The position numbers and the translations under genes were made by a program. From Sphingomonas populi (GTDB lineage Bacteria; Pseudomonadota; Alphaproteobacteria; Sphingomonadales; Sphingomonadaceae): a DNA stretch of 64,000 nucleotides. Below, one piece after another: positions 17,219 through 25,560 of this stretch. The notes below the pieces were generated by a model. That model was not told where the DNA came from. It saw only the letters and a list, made by a program, of their open reading frames with translations, and searched no databases. The first letter of the stretch is position 1, and every line of letters starts with the position of its first letter. The stretch lies in NCBI RefSeq assembly GCF_004208535.1, contig NZ_SGIS01000023.1, positions 18,229-82,228 of the forward strand, in the 5' to 3' direction.

Positions 17219-17992
17219 TCAGTCGACCGGCTGAGACAGGATGAAAGCGCCGACCTTTTCCAGGTAAGTTTCCGGTCGGGTGTTCACGAAGAAATGCCCG
17301 CCATCGATGACTTCGAGCTGCGCGCCCGGGATCATCTCAGCGATTATTTTCGACTGGTAGAGCGGTGCGAGCAGATCGTCCGAAGCGCCGATCACCAGTG
17401 AGGGTATTCCGATCCGCGGGAGTTCCGCTCGGCGGTCGAACCCATAAGGCGCCCGCATGCGCGCCATAATGACGTCGTCCGGCGCCTTCGACGAAACATT
17501 CACAATCCTGTCGTGCAGATTGTACCGTTCGTCCATCACATTGCCGCCCGGCATCGCCATCACCGCGGAAAATTGTGCGCAGGCTTCCGTACCGACCTTG
17601 TCCAGTAGCGCCTGGCGGAGGTTGTTGGTGTTTTCCATGTACCAGTCAAAAACGCAGAACGTGCCGCTGAACACGGCGGCGCGCACGCGCTCAGGATGAT
17701 CGAGCGCCAGATACTGGGTAATGACGCCGCCCATCGAATGACCGACGACAATGGCATTGTCCACACCAGCGGCGTCGAGAACGTCAATGGTATCCGCCAC
17801 GATTTCGGCCAGTGTGTGCTCGCCAGCAACGTCCCGATTGTCACCGCAGCCGCGCTGATCGAAGCTGATGACCGTGCAGGTTTCTGCCAGCGCCTTTCGG
17901 AAGTTCGTCCAGAAACCCGCATGGCCATTCAGGCCGGTGATGCACAGGACTGTGCGATCACCAGAGCCTTCCTTGTTGTACGCTAATGTCAT
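17219..17992 (-). CDS. Alpha/beta hydrolase
   Basis: A 257-residue single-domain alpha/beta hydrolase of the type found in aromatic and cyclic-ketone pathways (meta-cleavage-product, lactone or ester hydrolases). Motifs: LCITGLNGHAGFW (oxyanion region, residues about 16-28), FDQRGCGDNRD, the nucleophile elbow VGHSMGG near residue 85, the acid in IGASDDLLAPLYQS, and the final His in IDGGHFFVNTRPE. ATG 17992 is preceded by AACGGGGG; the much longer open frame upstream is antisense/out of frame with the CoA transferase. It sits between the CoA transferase and KstD-like genes of the operon. Confidence 0.9.
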   Translation of the reverse strand: MTLAYNKEGSGDRTVLCITGLNGHAGFWTNFRKALAETCTVISFDQRGCGDNRDVAGEHTLAEIVADTIDVLDAAGVDNAIVVGHSMGGVITQYLALDHPERVRAAVFSGTFCVFDWYMENTNNLRQALLDKVGTEACAQFSAVMAMPGGNVMDERYNLHDRIVNVSSKAPDDVIMARMRAPYGFDRRAELPRIGIPSLVIGASDDLLAPLYQSKIIAEMIPGAQLEVIDGGHFFVNTRPETYLEKVGAFILSQPVD

Positions 17993-18012
17993 GAACGAAC
18001 CCCCGTTTTTTA

Positions 18013-19254
18013 TCAGGCTTGGGACAGCGATTTGCTTTTGGCTTCGCTCGTCGCATTCGCGCGCACCGCATTGTCCGAAATGACACGCTGCGCCACGAGT
18101 TCGGCGATTTCCTCCGCCGAGAAACCATATTCCGCGAGAACCTGCGCCGAATGCTGGCCGAGCAGGGGCGGCGGGTTCAGCGCGATCTGTGGTGATTCGG
18201 ACGACTTGATCGCACTGCCCATGGTCCGCAGCGGACCCTCGGTCGGATGGTCCAGCGTGATGAGGCTGCCATTGGCCTCGACCTGCGGGTGCGCGAGCGC
18301 TTCTCCCAGGTCGAGCACGATGCTCGACAGGATACCTGCAGCCTCCAGGCGGCGCTCGCACTCCGCGCTGCTATATTTCGCGAAGCCCGCACCGATCTTT
18401 TCGCGATAGAGCTTACGATTGCCCATTTGCTGCTCACGCGTGGCCAATTCGGGCGTCTTGGTAATGTCCTCGATCTCCAGCGCCTGGCAGATGTCCGAGA
18501 CTGGATTGGGGCGAAGCACAGCCAGGACGGCGATGTGGCCGTCGGTGGTCGCAAAGATATCCATGGGGTCCTGGATGAGCGGGTTGAAATGCTTGCCCGA
18601 CCGCAACTTCTGGGTGACTTCCTGCTGCTGCATCAAGAAGTAGACGTCCAGCAGGTTGATATCGATCTTCTGTCCGCGGCCCGTCCGTTCGCGGTGGTAC
18701 AGCGCCATCAGAACGCCCTGCACCAGGATCATGCCAGCCGAGAAATCGGCGCCGGAAACCGGGAACAGTTGTGGCCGGCCTTCGGCGTCGCGGTTGCCGT
18801 CACAGATGCCCGCCATTGCCTGGACCACAAAGTCCATGCCGCCCTTGCCACGCAAGGGGCCGGTCGAGCCAAAGCCGGAGCCTTCGATGTAGATCAGGTC
18901 TTCGTTCTCGGCCTTCAGGTCGTCGTAACCCAGACCCATGCGCTCGACGACGCCGGGGCGGAAGTTGTGAACGAAGACATCCGATTCACGTGCGATCTTC
19001 TTGACGATTTCAAGACCCTCGCTCGCCTTCAAATCAATCGCGAGACTGCGCTTGTTACGGTTCATCGCCATGAAGTTGGCGCTCTCCGTTCCGGGAGCCG
19101 CAAAGCGATCGATCATCCGGCTGATATCGCCCGATTTGGGGTTTTCGATCTTGATGATGTCCGCGCCGTAATCGCCCAAGACCTGGGTTCCGCACGGGCC
19201 GAACATGATCTGCGACAGATCGCAGATTTTGATTCCTTCAAGAGGCAGAGACAT
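18013..19254 (-). CDS. CaiB/BaiF family (class III) CoA transferase
   Basis: A 413-residue class III CoA transferase moving CoA between carboxylic acids. N-terminal signature LPLEGIKICDLSQIMFGPCG and DYGADIIKIENPKSGDISR; the catalytic Asp region is GGMDFVVQAMAGICDGN (near residues 155-172), with preceding SGFGSTGPLRGKGG. The C-terminal part HPQVEANGSLITLDHPTEG is standard. ATG 19254 has AGGA 7 bases upstream, better than the longer frame to 19287. In the operon it would activate an acid intermediate to its CoA thioester without ATP, handing it to the enoyl-CoA hydratase. Confidence 0.93.
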   Translation of the reverse strand: MSLPLEGIKICDLSQIMFGPCGTQVLGDYGADIIKIENPKSGDISRMIDRFAAPGTESANFMAMNRNKRSLAIDLKASEGLEIVKKIARESDVFVHNFRPGVVERMGLGYDDLKAENEDLIYIEGSGFGSTGPLRGKGGMDFVVQAMAGICDGNRDAEGRPQLFPVSGADFSAGMILVQGVLMALYHRERTGRGQKIDINLLDVYFLMQQQEVTQKLRSGKHFNPLIQDPMDIFATTDGHIAVLAVLRPNPVSDICQALEIEDITKTPELATREQQMGNRKLYREKIGAGFAKYSSAECERRLEAAGILSSIVLDLGEALAHPQVEANGSLITLDHPTEGPLRTMGSAIKSSESPQIALNPPPLLGQHSAQVLAEYGFSAEEIAELVAQRVISDNAVRANATSEAKSKSLSQA

Positions 19255-19299
19255 TTCAATTCCTATCGTGAGCCGGTTTTCGTTCAATTGCAGAGCGGC

Positions 19300-20238
19300 T
19301 TAGGAGATGCCTGGGATGATGAAGCCGTACTGCTCGACCAGCATGCGTTCGGTATCCGGGTTCCTTGGAATGCCGACCGGCCGTTCCATGCCCGGCAGCT
19401 TGCGCACGCCGGTCTTGCGCAGCGCATCTTCAACGCTGCGTGGCGTGAAAATCCCGGTGTACGTCCACGGTTCACCGCTATCGTTGATGAAGTGATGCGT
19501 GACCGTCGGCGGGAAGATCAACATATCGCCAAGACCATATTCCAGTTCGGTATCGAAGATCACGGCACGACCGCGTCCGCGCGTGCAAACGGCGACTTCG
19601 GTGGACTTGACATGCCCGTGGTGCCGAACCTGCGATCCGGGGTCCAGCGTCTGCGAGGAGATGCTGAAATAATAATCATGGGGCATCTCTTCTTCGAACT
19701 TCATCGTAATATAGCCCAAGCTCGGAGCTGCCTGCCAATAATCGTGGCCCTCTTCCTCCTGCTCCAGCAGAACCTGGGAACCCGGCGCATCGGCACCGTC
19801 GCCAATGGCCAAGCCTTTGAGGTTGAGTGGGAACAGGGCCTCTGCGTCCGCAGCATCCGGCACGAGCGAGATCGTCGTGAAACGCAGCGGCTCGGTGCCC
19901 TGCTGAAGGATTTCGACATAGGCGCCCCGGCTGACGAACAAGCTGCCGCCCTGCTTGAAGGGTGTTTCCTTGCCGCCGCCCTTGACCACGCCTTCGCCGC
20001 CATAGCAGATCAAGGTCCGCTCATTCAGCGTGTTGGTGTGGCGCGGGATAGATTCGCCCTGGCCGAGTTCCATTTCGACGACCGAGAAGGAAGCGTCGGC
20101 ATCCTGATAGCGTGCGACGCGCAAGCGGATTTCACCGAAGCCTTCGATCGTCTGGAGCGGGCCGGTCGTGGCGGGCAACACAACGCCCTCGCGCCGACCT
20201 TCGTTAAGGTAGCCTTTCAGTAGGTTTGCCTGTTCCAT
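19300..20238 (-). CDS. Bicupin domain protein
   Basis: A 312-residue protein with two cupin barrels. Cupin 1 (about residues 50-125) has IPRHTNTLNERTLICYGG, with His67 and Glu73 as likely metal ligands. Cupin 2 (about 190-265) has GSQVRHHGHVKSTEVAVCTR, with the His206/207/209 group, Glu214 and His248/249. This is the metal-site layout of cupin dioxygenases and isomerases, but I do not recognise a characterised enzyme. It differs clearly from the gentisate dioxygenase at 25561. Context suggests a ring-cleaving or isomerising step. It starts 66 bases after the small-subunit gene and precedes the CoA transferase. Confidence 0.8.
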   Translation of the reverse strand: MEQANLLKGYLNEGRREGVVLPATTGPLQTIEGFGEIRLRVARYQDADASFSVVEMELGQGESIPRHTNTLNERTLICYGGEGVVKGGGKETPFKQGGSLFVSRGAYVEILQQGTEPLRFTTISLVPDAADAEALFPLNLKGLAIGDGADAPGSQVLLEQEEEGHDYWQAAPSLGYITMKFEEEMPHDYYFSISSQTLDPGSQVRHHGHVKSTEVAVCTRGRGRAVIFDTELEYGLGDMLIFPPTVTHHFINDSGEPWTYTGIFTPRSVEDALRKTGVRKLPGMERPVGIPRNPDTERMLVEQYGFIIPGIS

Positions 20239-20304
20239 GATGCTTCTCCATTTCAGCTCGCGCTTGCGCGCATCAGTTCGGGATGACGGTTGGGTCAGAC
20301 TGTG

Positions 20305-20799
20305 TCAGTCAATTTTGATGTAGGTAAAATCGCTCGCCATCACTGGATCGAGGATGCCGCTCGATAGTTCATCGGCCGCATCGAAGAAGTCCGGCGGATT
20401 GCGGTGCGGCAAGGGATAGTTCAGTTGCTCACGGATTTCTTCCGAATACAGGTACGCGCCGGTGATCACCGTGGATAAGGTCATGAACCCCGGGTCATTC
20501 TTCGCGGCCATAGTTTCCAGAACACCCCACAACTGGTCCTGTGGCACTGTGGATAACGTGGCGAGTGCGGCGACAAGGGTCGGAAATTGCTTGTCCAGGA
20601 TCGCAGCCGCGCGGGTGATGAGTGCTTCGAAACTCCCCACCGCGCTGCCGGACAGCAGACCCTCGCCGGCGGGGATCAACGTATCCGCGACCCGGCAGAT
20701 CGTCGCCATTTCCTCTGGAGTGATCGCGCGCGGGGGCGTCTTGCTCATGCGCGAGACCGAAAGGCGGTCCGGCTGGGCGTCGTTCATGCTGCTCGACAT
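20305..20799 (-). CDS. Gluconate 2-dehydrogenase subunit 3-like protein (small subunit of GMC enzyme)
   Basis: A 164-residue protein resembling the gluconate_2-dh3 family, the small partner of membrane-associated GMC dehydrogenases. Key stretches: ITPEEMATICRVADTLIPAG near residue 26 and the C-terminal EQLNYPLPHRNPPDFFDAAD. Family members usually have a twin-arginine signal that carries the large subunit out with them; none is seen here (N-terminus MSSSMNDAQPDRLSVSRMSK), so the pair may stay in the cytosol. It follows the GMC gene after 3 bases, and the two certainly form one complex. Confidence 0.8.
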   Translation of the reverse strand: MSSSMNDAQPDRLSVSRMSKTPPRAITPEEMATICRVADTLIPAGEGLLSGSAVGSFEALITRAAAILDKQFPTLVAALATLSTVPQDQLWGVLETMAAKNDPGFMTLSTVITGAYLYSEEIREQLNYPLPHRNPPDFFDAADELSSGILDPVMASDFTYIKID

Positions 20800-20802
20800 G
20801 GC

Positions 20803-22416
20803 TTATTTGTCCCCCTGCAGGGTTTCGACGAGTTTTTTCGCGTTGCGCAGCGCGAGCGCAGTAATGGTGCTGGTTGGATTGGCGGAGCCACCCGTCACGA
20901 AGATGCTACCGTCCGAGATCACCAGATTGGGGCAATCATGTGCGCGGCCATATTCGTCGACCACGGACGTCGACGGGTCCCGGCCCATGCGCGCGGTTCC
21001 CAGCAAGTGGCCGGGTTCGCCCTGCAGGTCGGTGATCGGAATGACCTTCTTGGCACCACCGGCACGATGGATTTCGGTCATCCGTGCAACCGTGAAGTCA
21101 CGGATCTTGATCGTATTTTCACTGAACCGGTAGCTGATCTTGGGCGCCGGGATGCCGTCGCTGTCGCACAACACCGGGTCGAGCGTGACGCGATTGGTCT
21201 CTTCCGGAAGATCGTCGATATTTGCTGCCCAGAAGATCGCATTGCGCGCAATGCGGATCGCCTCATGGAAGCTGTGGCCCCATAGCTGATCGAACGGCAG
21301 AAGGCGGTGCGCGTCGACCCCGCCGAACATCAGGCCAGGCGTGGGGCACGCATGCAGCTTGGACCCGCGAACAAAACCCCGCGACGTGTCGGTTTCGGCG
21401 AATTGCATCGAACTGATCGCGGACCCGGCCGGGCCACGCCAGGATTCCAGCTCCTCGTCATAATAGCCGATTACTGCGCAATTGGGGTGCAGCATCAGGT
21501 TCTTGCCGACGAGGCCCGAGGAGTTGGCCAACCCGTCGGGATGCTGTTCCGACGCGGACAAAAGCAGCAGCCGAGGCGTACCGATGCCGTTCGCACAGAC
21601 CACGACCTGCTTGGCCTTGGTCTCGAAACGCTCGCCGTTCTTGATCCACTCGGCACCGGCGGCGGCGCCGGTTTCGTCGACGGTGATGCGCGAAACGCGC
21701 GCGCCGGTGACGAGCTTGGCGCCGGCCTTGATCGCGTTCGGCCAATACGCGAGATCGAACGATGCTTTCGCGCCTTCCGGGCAACCCTGCGTGCAGGTCC
21801 CCCACCGGGCGCATGCCGCGAGGTTGCCGATCTTCTGGCTGGGAATCGCGTTCGCATGGGGCCACCAATGCCAGCCCAGCGCATTCATCGATGCCGCTGC
21901 TTTCATGCCGTATTTGCCCAGCGGCATCGGCGGCAGGGGAGGGACATAGCCCTCCGGGAAAGCGGGATCGCCTTCCATGCCGGACACGCCGATGAAATTG
22001 TCAATCTCGGCGTAATACGGCGCCAGTTCAGCGTAGTTGATCGGCCAGTCGGCCGCTACGCCATCCAGCGTCCGCACGCGAAAATCCGAGGGGGAAAGCC
22101 GCGCCCACAATGCGCTGTAATGGATGCTGGACCCGCCGACGGCGCTGTACATCGACGGCGACAGATCGGTGTCCGACACTTCCAGCGGGTAATCTGCAGG
22201 ATTGCGGCGGTGGTTCGGCTCCGCGGCCCAATGTCCCCGCGCGACCAGTTCCCACATGTCATGATTGGCGGCATAGTCCGAAGGCAAGACATAGTCGCCC
22301 TGCTCAAGGCAGATGACCTTAAATCCCGCCATCGCGAGCGTATGTGCCGTCACCGCCCCCGAAGGGCCGGCACCAATGATGAGCGCATCGTAGATTTCAT
22401 CTGAAGTGGCAGTCAT
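20803..22416 (-). CDS. GMC family oxidoreductase
   Basis: A 537-residue FAD-dependent alcohol dehydrogenase of the glucose-methanol-choline type, close to the branch with gluconate/fructose dehydrogenase large subunits. Dinucleotide motif ALIIGAGPSGAVTAHTLA near residues 12-30; LSPSMYSAVGGSSIHYSALW (FAD contact); the cysteine-rich ACARWGTCTQGCPEGAKAS near 205; the catalytic His region GHLLGTARMGRDPST, and the C-terminal NPTSTITALALRNAK. ATG 22416 is chosen since TGAGG lies 7 bases before it. With its small subunit it would oxidise a hydroxyl group on the pathway substrate to a ketone or aldehyde. It is separated from the aspartate-dehydrogenase-like gene by 91 bases. Confidence 0.92.
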   Translation of the reverse strand: MTATSDEIYDALIIGAGPSGAVTAHTLAMAGFKVICLEQGDYVLPSDYAANHDMWELVARGHWAAEPNHRRNPADYPLEVSDTDLSPSMYSAVGGSSIHYSALWARLSPSDFRVRTLDGVAADWPINYAELAPYYAEIDNFIGVSGMEGDPAFPEGYVPPLPPMPLGKYGMKAAASMNALGWHWWPHANAIPSQKIGNLAACARWGTCTQGCPEGAKASFDLAYWPNAIKAGAKLVTGARVSRITVDETGAAAGAEWIKNGERFETKAKQVVVCANGIGTPRLLLLSASEQHPDGLANSSGLVGKNLMLHPNCAVIGYYDEELESWRGPAGSAISSMQFAETDTSRGFVRGSKLHACPTPGLMFGGVDAHRLLPFDQLWGHSFHEAIRIARNAIFWAANIDDLPEETNRVTLDPVLCDSDGIPAPKISYRFSENTIKIRDFTVARMTEIHRAGGAKKVIPITDLQGEPGHLLGTARMGRDPSTSVVDEYGRAHDCPNLVISDGSIFVTGGSANPTSTITALALRNAKKLVETLQGDK

Positions 22417-22475
22417 GATTTGCCTCAATTTCGCTATCAGTGTCGTTACCGATGCGCCAAATTATTGAAGTCCTC

Positions 22476-22491
22476 GCCCTGCATCTAGGGC
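22476..22491 (-). terminator. Weak hairpin after the aspartate-dehydrogenase-like gene
   Basis: GCCCT-6 bases-AGGGC forms a 5-bp stem 17 bases after the stop. There is no T-run, so at most partial termination before the GMC gene is expected. Confidence 0.25.
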
Positions 22492-22507
22492 AAGCACTGT
22501 TTCCAAC

Positions 22508-23317
22508 TTACATTTCGACCGGCTCAAAGTGACGCATGATTGCCTGCTCGATACTTAGCGCAGCCAATCTGGACGTCTTTGGGTTTTCCGTAAGCGGTTC
22601 ATTGTGTAAGCAGATGTTGAAGTCGCCGAAGGCACCGCGCGCTGTGACCTCATGGCTGTTCAGGTGCGCCTGAGCATCCGCGACGAGGGTTACTTTGGTT
22701 TTCTGAAACCCGATTCCGGCGAGTGCAACGGCCGCCGTGACATTGGCATTCTTTGGGAAAAGGCGAGACGCCTCCTCCGCGTTTCCTTCGAAAAATACGG
22801 TGCGATCCGAGACGGACGACAAGTCGCAAAGCGTTTCGGCTGCACTGCCTCGCCATGCTGCTGGCGGCTTGGCTCCGAGATACTCGACAGAAGACAGTCC
22901 GGCGAGCCTTGCGGCGCGGAGCGCATCGAGGCCTCCGATGGCGCCCGATGCGACCGTAAGCCGGCTGTTGCCAGCCACGGCGGCAGCTTCCAGTTCGCTA
23001 CGCAACAGGGGGTCGGACAGGCTACCGATCGACACGATGACCGTGTCGATGCCTGCGCGGAGCAGGACCGGGACCACGTCGCGAACGGCGCCGTGGCTAG
23101 CGCACTCGACGACTAAGGACGGTTCCCACGCAACAAGGGCAAGCGGGTCGTGAAAGAACTGTAGAGCCCCTTCATCGGAGGTATCGATGGCATGGGTGCC
23201 GGTCACAAGCGCGGCCGTAATATCGAACACTCCGCCAGAACGCCTGAAAGAAGCGCGAAGGTTCCGCGCCATGGCGCCGAAGCCGATCACCGCGAGCTTC
23301 TTCCTTCCGTCTACCAT
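22508..23317 (-). CDS. Aspartate dehydrogenase-like protein (DUF108/NadX family)
   Basis: A 269-residue NAD(P)-dependent dehydrogenase of the L-aspartate dehydrogenase family (usual length about 265). Rossmann motif KLAVIGFGAMARNLRASFR at residues 6-24; VVECASHGAVRDVVPVLL near 75; VASGAIGGLDALRAARLAGL near 125-145, which contains the family SGAIGGLDA signature; and the C-terminal domain with NANVTAAVALAGIGFQKTKV. ATG 23317 has GAGGGG at 5 bases. Genes of this kind occur next to aldehyde dehydrogenases and ring-cleavage enzymes in aromatic clusters, where the real substrate may be an amino or imino acid intermediate. That is inference. It is the first gene of the leftward operon. Confidence 0.88.
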   Translation of the reverse strand: MVDGRKKLAVIGFGAMARNLRASFRRSGGVFDITAALVTGTHAIDTSDEGALQFFHDPLALVAWEPSLVVECASHGAVRDVVPVLLRAGIDTVIVSIGSLSDPLLRSELEAAAVAGNSRLTVASGAIGGLDALRAARLAGLSSVEYLGAKPPAAWRGSAAETLCDLSSVSDRTVFFEGNAEEASRLFPKNANVTAAVALAGIGFQKTKVTLVADAQAHLNSHEVTARGAFGDFNICLHNEPLTENPKTSRLAALSIEQAIMRHFEPVEM

Positions 23318-23396
23318 TTTGCCCCTCGTGTTTGCGCGTATGGGTGCGGACTCACGCACGCCGCATACTAGCCTGACCCTTCGTACGGACTTTAAC

Positions 23397-23414
23397 CCTA
23401 ACCTGCAAGTCAGT
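23397..23414 (-). promoter_or_regulatory. Cluster operator copy D, before the leftward operon
   Basis: On the minus strand: ACTGACTTGCAGGTTAGG. It lies 80 bases before the aspartate-dehydrogenase-like start. The left half-site matches ACTKAC; the right half GTTAGG is partial. It is paired with copy A at 23490 in the same divergent promoter region. Confidence 0.5.
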
Positions 23415-23489
23415 ATATGCGGTAGGCCGCTGTGAGCCTCGGGCAGGTATTAAAAGCCAAGAGCCGAGAAATTTTCGATCGACATATTG

Positions 23490-23507
23490 ACTGACGTGGC
23501 AGTTGGT
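23490..23507 (+). promoter_or_regulatory. Cluster operator copy A, before the aldehyde dehydrogenase gene
   Basis: ACTGACGTGGCAGTTGGT, preceded by TTG so that TTGACT could also act as a -35 box. It is 156 bases from the aldehyde dehydrogenase ATG, nearly the same distance as copy B from the gentisate dioxygenase ATG. The rest of the 346-base divergent region (23318-23663) shows no gene. Confidence 0.5.
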
Positions 23508-23663
23508 ATCAAGCCTTCGACCGCACGCACGGCGTTGAAGCACGGTCGGAGATCGTCGGAATCTTATCCGCTTGTCGCCCTTCACATGGCGAGCGGCTCA
23601 CGCCGAAAATTTGGCGAGACGGCCCGCCCCTGGGCTGGTCTGTAAACAGCGAGGTTATGTCCG

Positions 23664-25145
23664 ATGTCAGTCGTTCGCAGCTACGATCATTATATTGATG
23701 GCGCGCCCACAAAAAGTCTGGGCGAAGGCGTAATTGGGCGGCATTCTTCGGCGCATGGCGGGCATCTTGCCGATTACGCCGCTGGCGACGGACGCGACGT
23801 CGACGTTGCGGTCGCTGCGGCCCGTTCGGCATTTGACGGAGGATGGGCCGACTCGACGGGCGAAGGGCGGGCTGCGATTCTGAATCGCTTTGCCGACCTG
23901 ATCGACGCTAACGTCGAGAGACTGGCTGCGATCGAAGCGGAGGAAGTCGGAAAGCCGATCCGGTTTGCCCGCTTCGAGATCATGGCGGCGGCGAACCTGA
24001 CCCGTTACGCTGCGGCGTTGGCATGGCAGATCGCCGGCCATGTGTTCACCCATCTAGGCCCCGACAAGATGGGGTTGGTGACGCGGGAGCCGTGCGGCGT
24101 CGTTGGCCTCATCACGCCCTGGAATTTTCCGATTCTGACGCTTTTCCAGAAATTGCCTTACGCCCTCGCGGCGGGCTGTACGGTTGTGTTGAAACCGTCG
24201 GAATTTACCTCCGGCACCGCCCTGGAAGTCGCGGCGCTAGCGACCGAGGCAGGGGTGCCCGCCGGGGTCATCAACGTGGTCACCGGCACCGGCGGCGCCG
24301 TCGGTAGCGCGATCGTAACGCATCCCGATGTGGACATGATCTCGTTCACTGGCTCGACCGCCGTCGGCAAGCAAATCCTTCGCGATGCGGCCGGTACGGT
24401 CAAGAAAGTCGCGCTGGAACTGGGTGGAAAGGCCGCGAACATCGTCTTTGCCGACGCGGATATCGAAGCTGCGCTGGACGGCGTTCTCTTCGGATTTACG
24501 TTCAACCAGGGGCAGACATGTGTTGCTGGCGCGCGCCTGCTCATTGAATCCGCAATAGCACCTGCATTCCTCGAACAATTGGCTGCCCGCGCCGCGCGTC
24601 TTCGGATCGGCCTGCCGCTTGACGAGCAGACGGACATCGCCAGCCTCATCCACCAAGCGCATCTTGAGGGCTTGGTGCAGCATGTGAAGACTGCGCAGGA
24701 GGAAGGTGCCACGGTCCTGGCGGGCGGCAAGCGGCTGGACGGTGCGTTCCCGGATGGGTTCTTCATGGCGCCGACCATCGTGTCTGACGTGCGGCCCGAC
24801 ATGCGACTGTTCCGCGATGAGGTGTTCGGGCCGGTGCTCACCGTCACGACGTTCGATACCGTTGACGAGGCCGTGAGCCTGGCCAACGATACCGAATACG
24901 GCTTGGCTAACGGTGTTTGGACAAAAGACATCGACAAGGCGTTGACCGTCTCGCGTCGGTTCCGCAGCGGCATCGTGTTCGTCAACACCTATCTGGATGG
25001 TGCCCCGCAGCTCCCGCTCGGTGGCTACAAACAGAGCGGGCTCGGGCGAGAGAATGGTCTCGATGGTCTGTACGAGTATATGGAATTGAAATCGACGGTT
25101 GTCAGGACAGGCCCTCGCGTGCCGGTGCTCGGGCATACCATCTAA
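23664..25145 (+). CDS. Aldehyde dehydrogenase family protein
   Basis: A 493-residue NAD(P)-dependent aldehyde dehydrogenase. All catalytic residues are present: Asn154 in ITPWNFPILT, Glu252 in LELGGKAANIVFADAD and Cys286 in FNQGQTCVAGARL; cofactor loop FTGSTAVGKQI near 230. The C-terminal signature PLGGYKQSGLGRENG is standard. ATG 23664 has GAGG at 8 bases; another ATG at 23657 is in a different frame. It is divergent from the eight-gene operon and shares its promoter region, so it presumably oxidises an aldehyde made by the GMC enzyme or by the hydrolase. Confidence 0.95.
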   Translation: MSVVRSYDHYIDGAPTKSLGEGVIGRHSSAHGGHLADYAAGDGRDVDVAVAAARSAFDGGWADSTGEGRAAILNRFADLIDANVERLAAIEAEEVGKPIRFARFEIMAAANLTRYAAALAWQIAGHVFTHLGPDKMGLVTREPCGVVGLITPWNFPILTLFQKLPYALAAGCTVVLKPSEFTSGTALEVAALATEAGVPAGVINVVTGTGGAVGSAIVTHPDVDMISFTGSTAVGKQILRDAAGTVKKVALELGGKAANIVFADADIEAALDGVLFGFTFNQGQTCVAGARLLIESAIAPAFLEQLAARAARLRIGLPLDEQTDIASLIHQAHLEGLVQHVKTAQEEGATVLAGGKRLDGAFPDGFFMAPTIVSDVRPDMRLFRDEVFGPVLTVTTFDTVDEAVSLANDTEYGLANGVWTKDIDKALTVSRRFRSGIVFVNTYLDGAPQLPLGGYKQSGLGRENGLDGLYEYMELKSTVVRTGPRVPVLGHTI

Positions 25146-25150
25146 GCGTA

Positions 25151-25226
25151 TTGGCACGGGCTCAACGGTCATTGCCCCAAGCAAAGGGCTCCGCCCGAGA
25201 GGCGAATTGACGTTGACCCGTGCCAA
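25151..25226. repeat. Long imperfect inverted repeat after the aldehyde dehydrogenase gene
   Basis: TTGGCACGGG-c-TCAACG (25151-25167) pairs with CGTTGA-CCCGTGCCAA (25211-25226): 16 base pairs with a single bulged base and a loop of about 43 bases, whose ends are again partly complementary. It begins 6 bases after the aldehyde dehydrogenase stop. It may end or protect that transcript, or be the trace of a mobile element. Confidence 0.75.
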
Positions 25227-25388
25227 AGTTCCCCGGCTGCACCGATTACTTGTTCAGCAAATATAAGACCTTGGGCAGAATTGTACCCCGTAGAACAGGT
25301 CATGCGAACCAATGGATCATACGCGCTTCAAAACCGTCGAACAACGAAGCCGGCGCTGCTCGACACTTTGAAGTAATTATGCGTGTTG

Positions 25389-25406
25389 ACTGACGTGAAG
25401 GTAAGT
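25389..25406 (+). promoter_or_regulatory. Cluster operator copy B, before the gentisate dioxygenase gene
   Basis: ACTGACGTGAAGGTAAGT. Left half ACTGAC and right half GTAAGT (reverse complement ACTTAC) form a dyad with one mismatch and 6 bases between. It lies 154 bases before the gentisate dioxygenase ATG and is preceded by TTG, giving a possible -35 TTGACT. Confidence 0.55.
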
Positions 25407-25560
25407 TTTAGAGATGCCGAAGGGCTTTTGTCGACATGAATCGGCATCCCCCGACACAGGCGACCTGCAGGCTGATCGAGCAGATGGGGATCACGATGTC
25501 ACTCTTCGGTTACGGACCTTCCTTGCCTGATCGCGGCCCGCGCGCTGACAGGAAGGCGGC

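Larger units (their letters stand above)
25146..25560. other. Non-coding gap before the gentisate dioxygenase gene
   Basis: No convincing gene is seen in these 415 bases. They hold the long imperfect hairpin at 25151-25226 and the operator copy at 25389-25406. A short open stretch starting near 25500 lacks protein character. Confidence 0.7.

Noticed and set aside
18247..20223. 658-codon open frame on the plus strand across the CoA transferase and bicupin genes
   Set aside because: Antisense to two genes with clear domains; its composition shows no family motif.
20293..20312. TTGACTGAC-containing stretch on the minus strand, a possible sixth cluster operator before the bicupin gene
   Set aside because: Its left half is formed by the last codons and stop of the small-subunit gene, and the right half (TGACCC) does not match the dyad.
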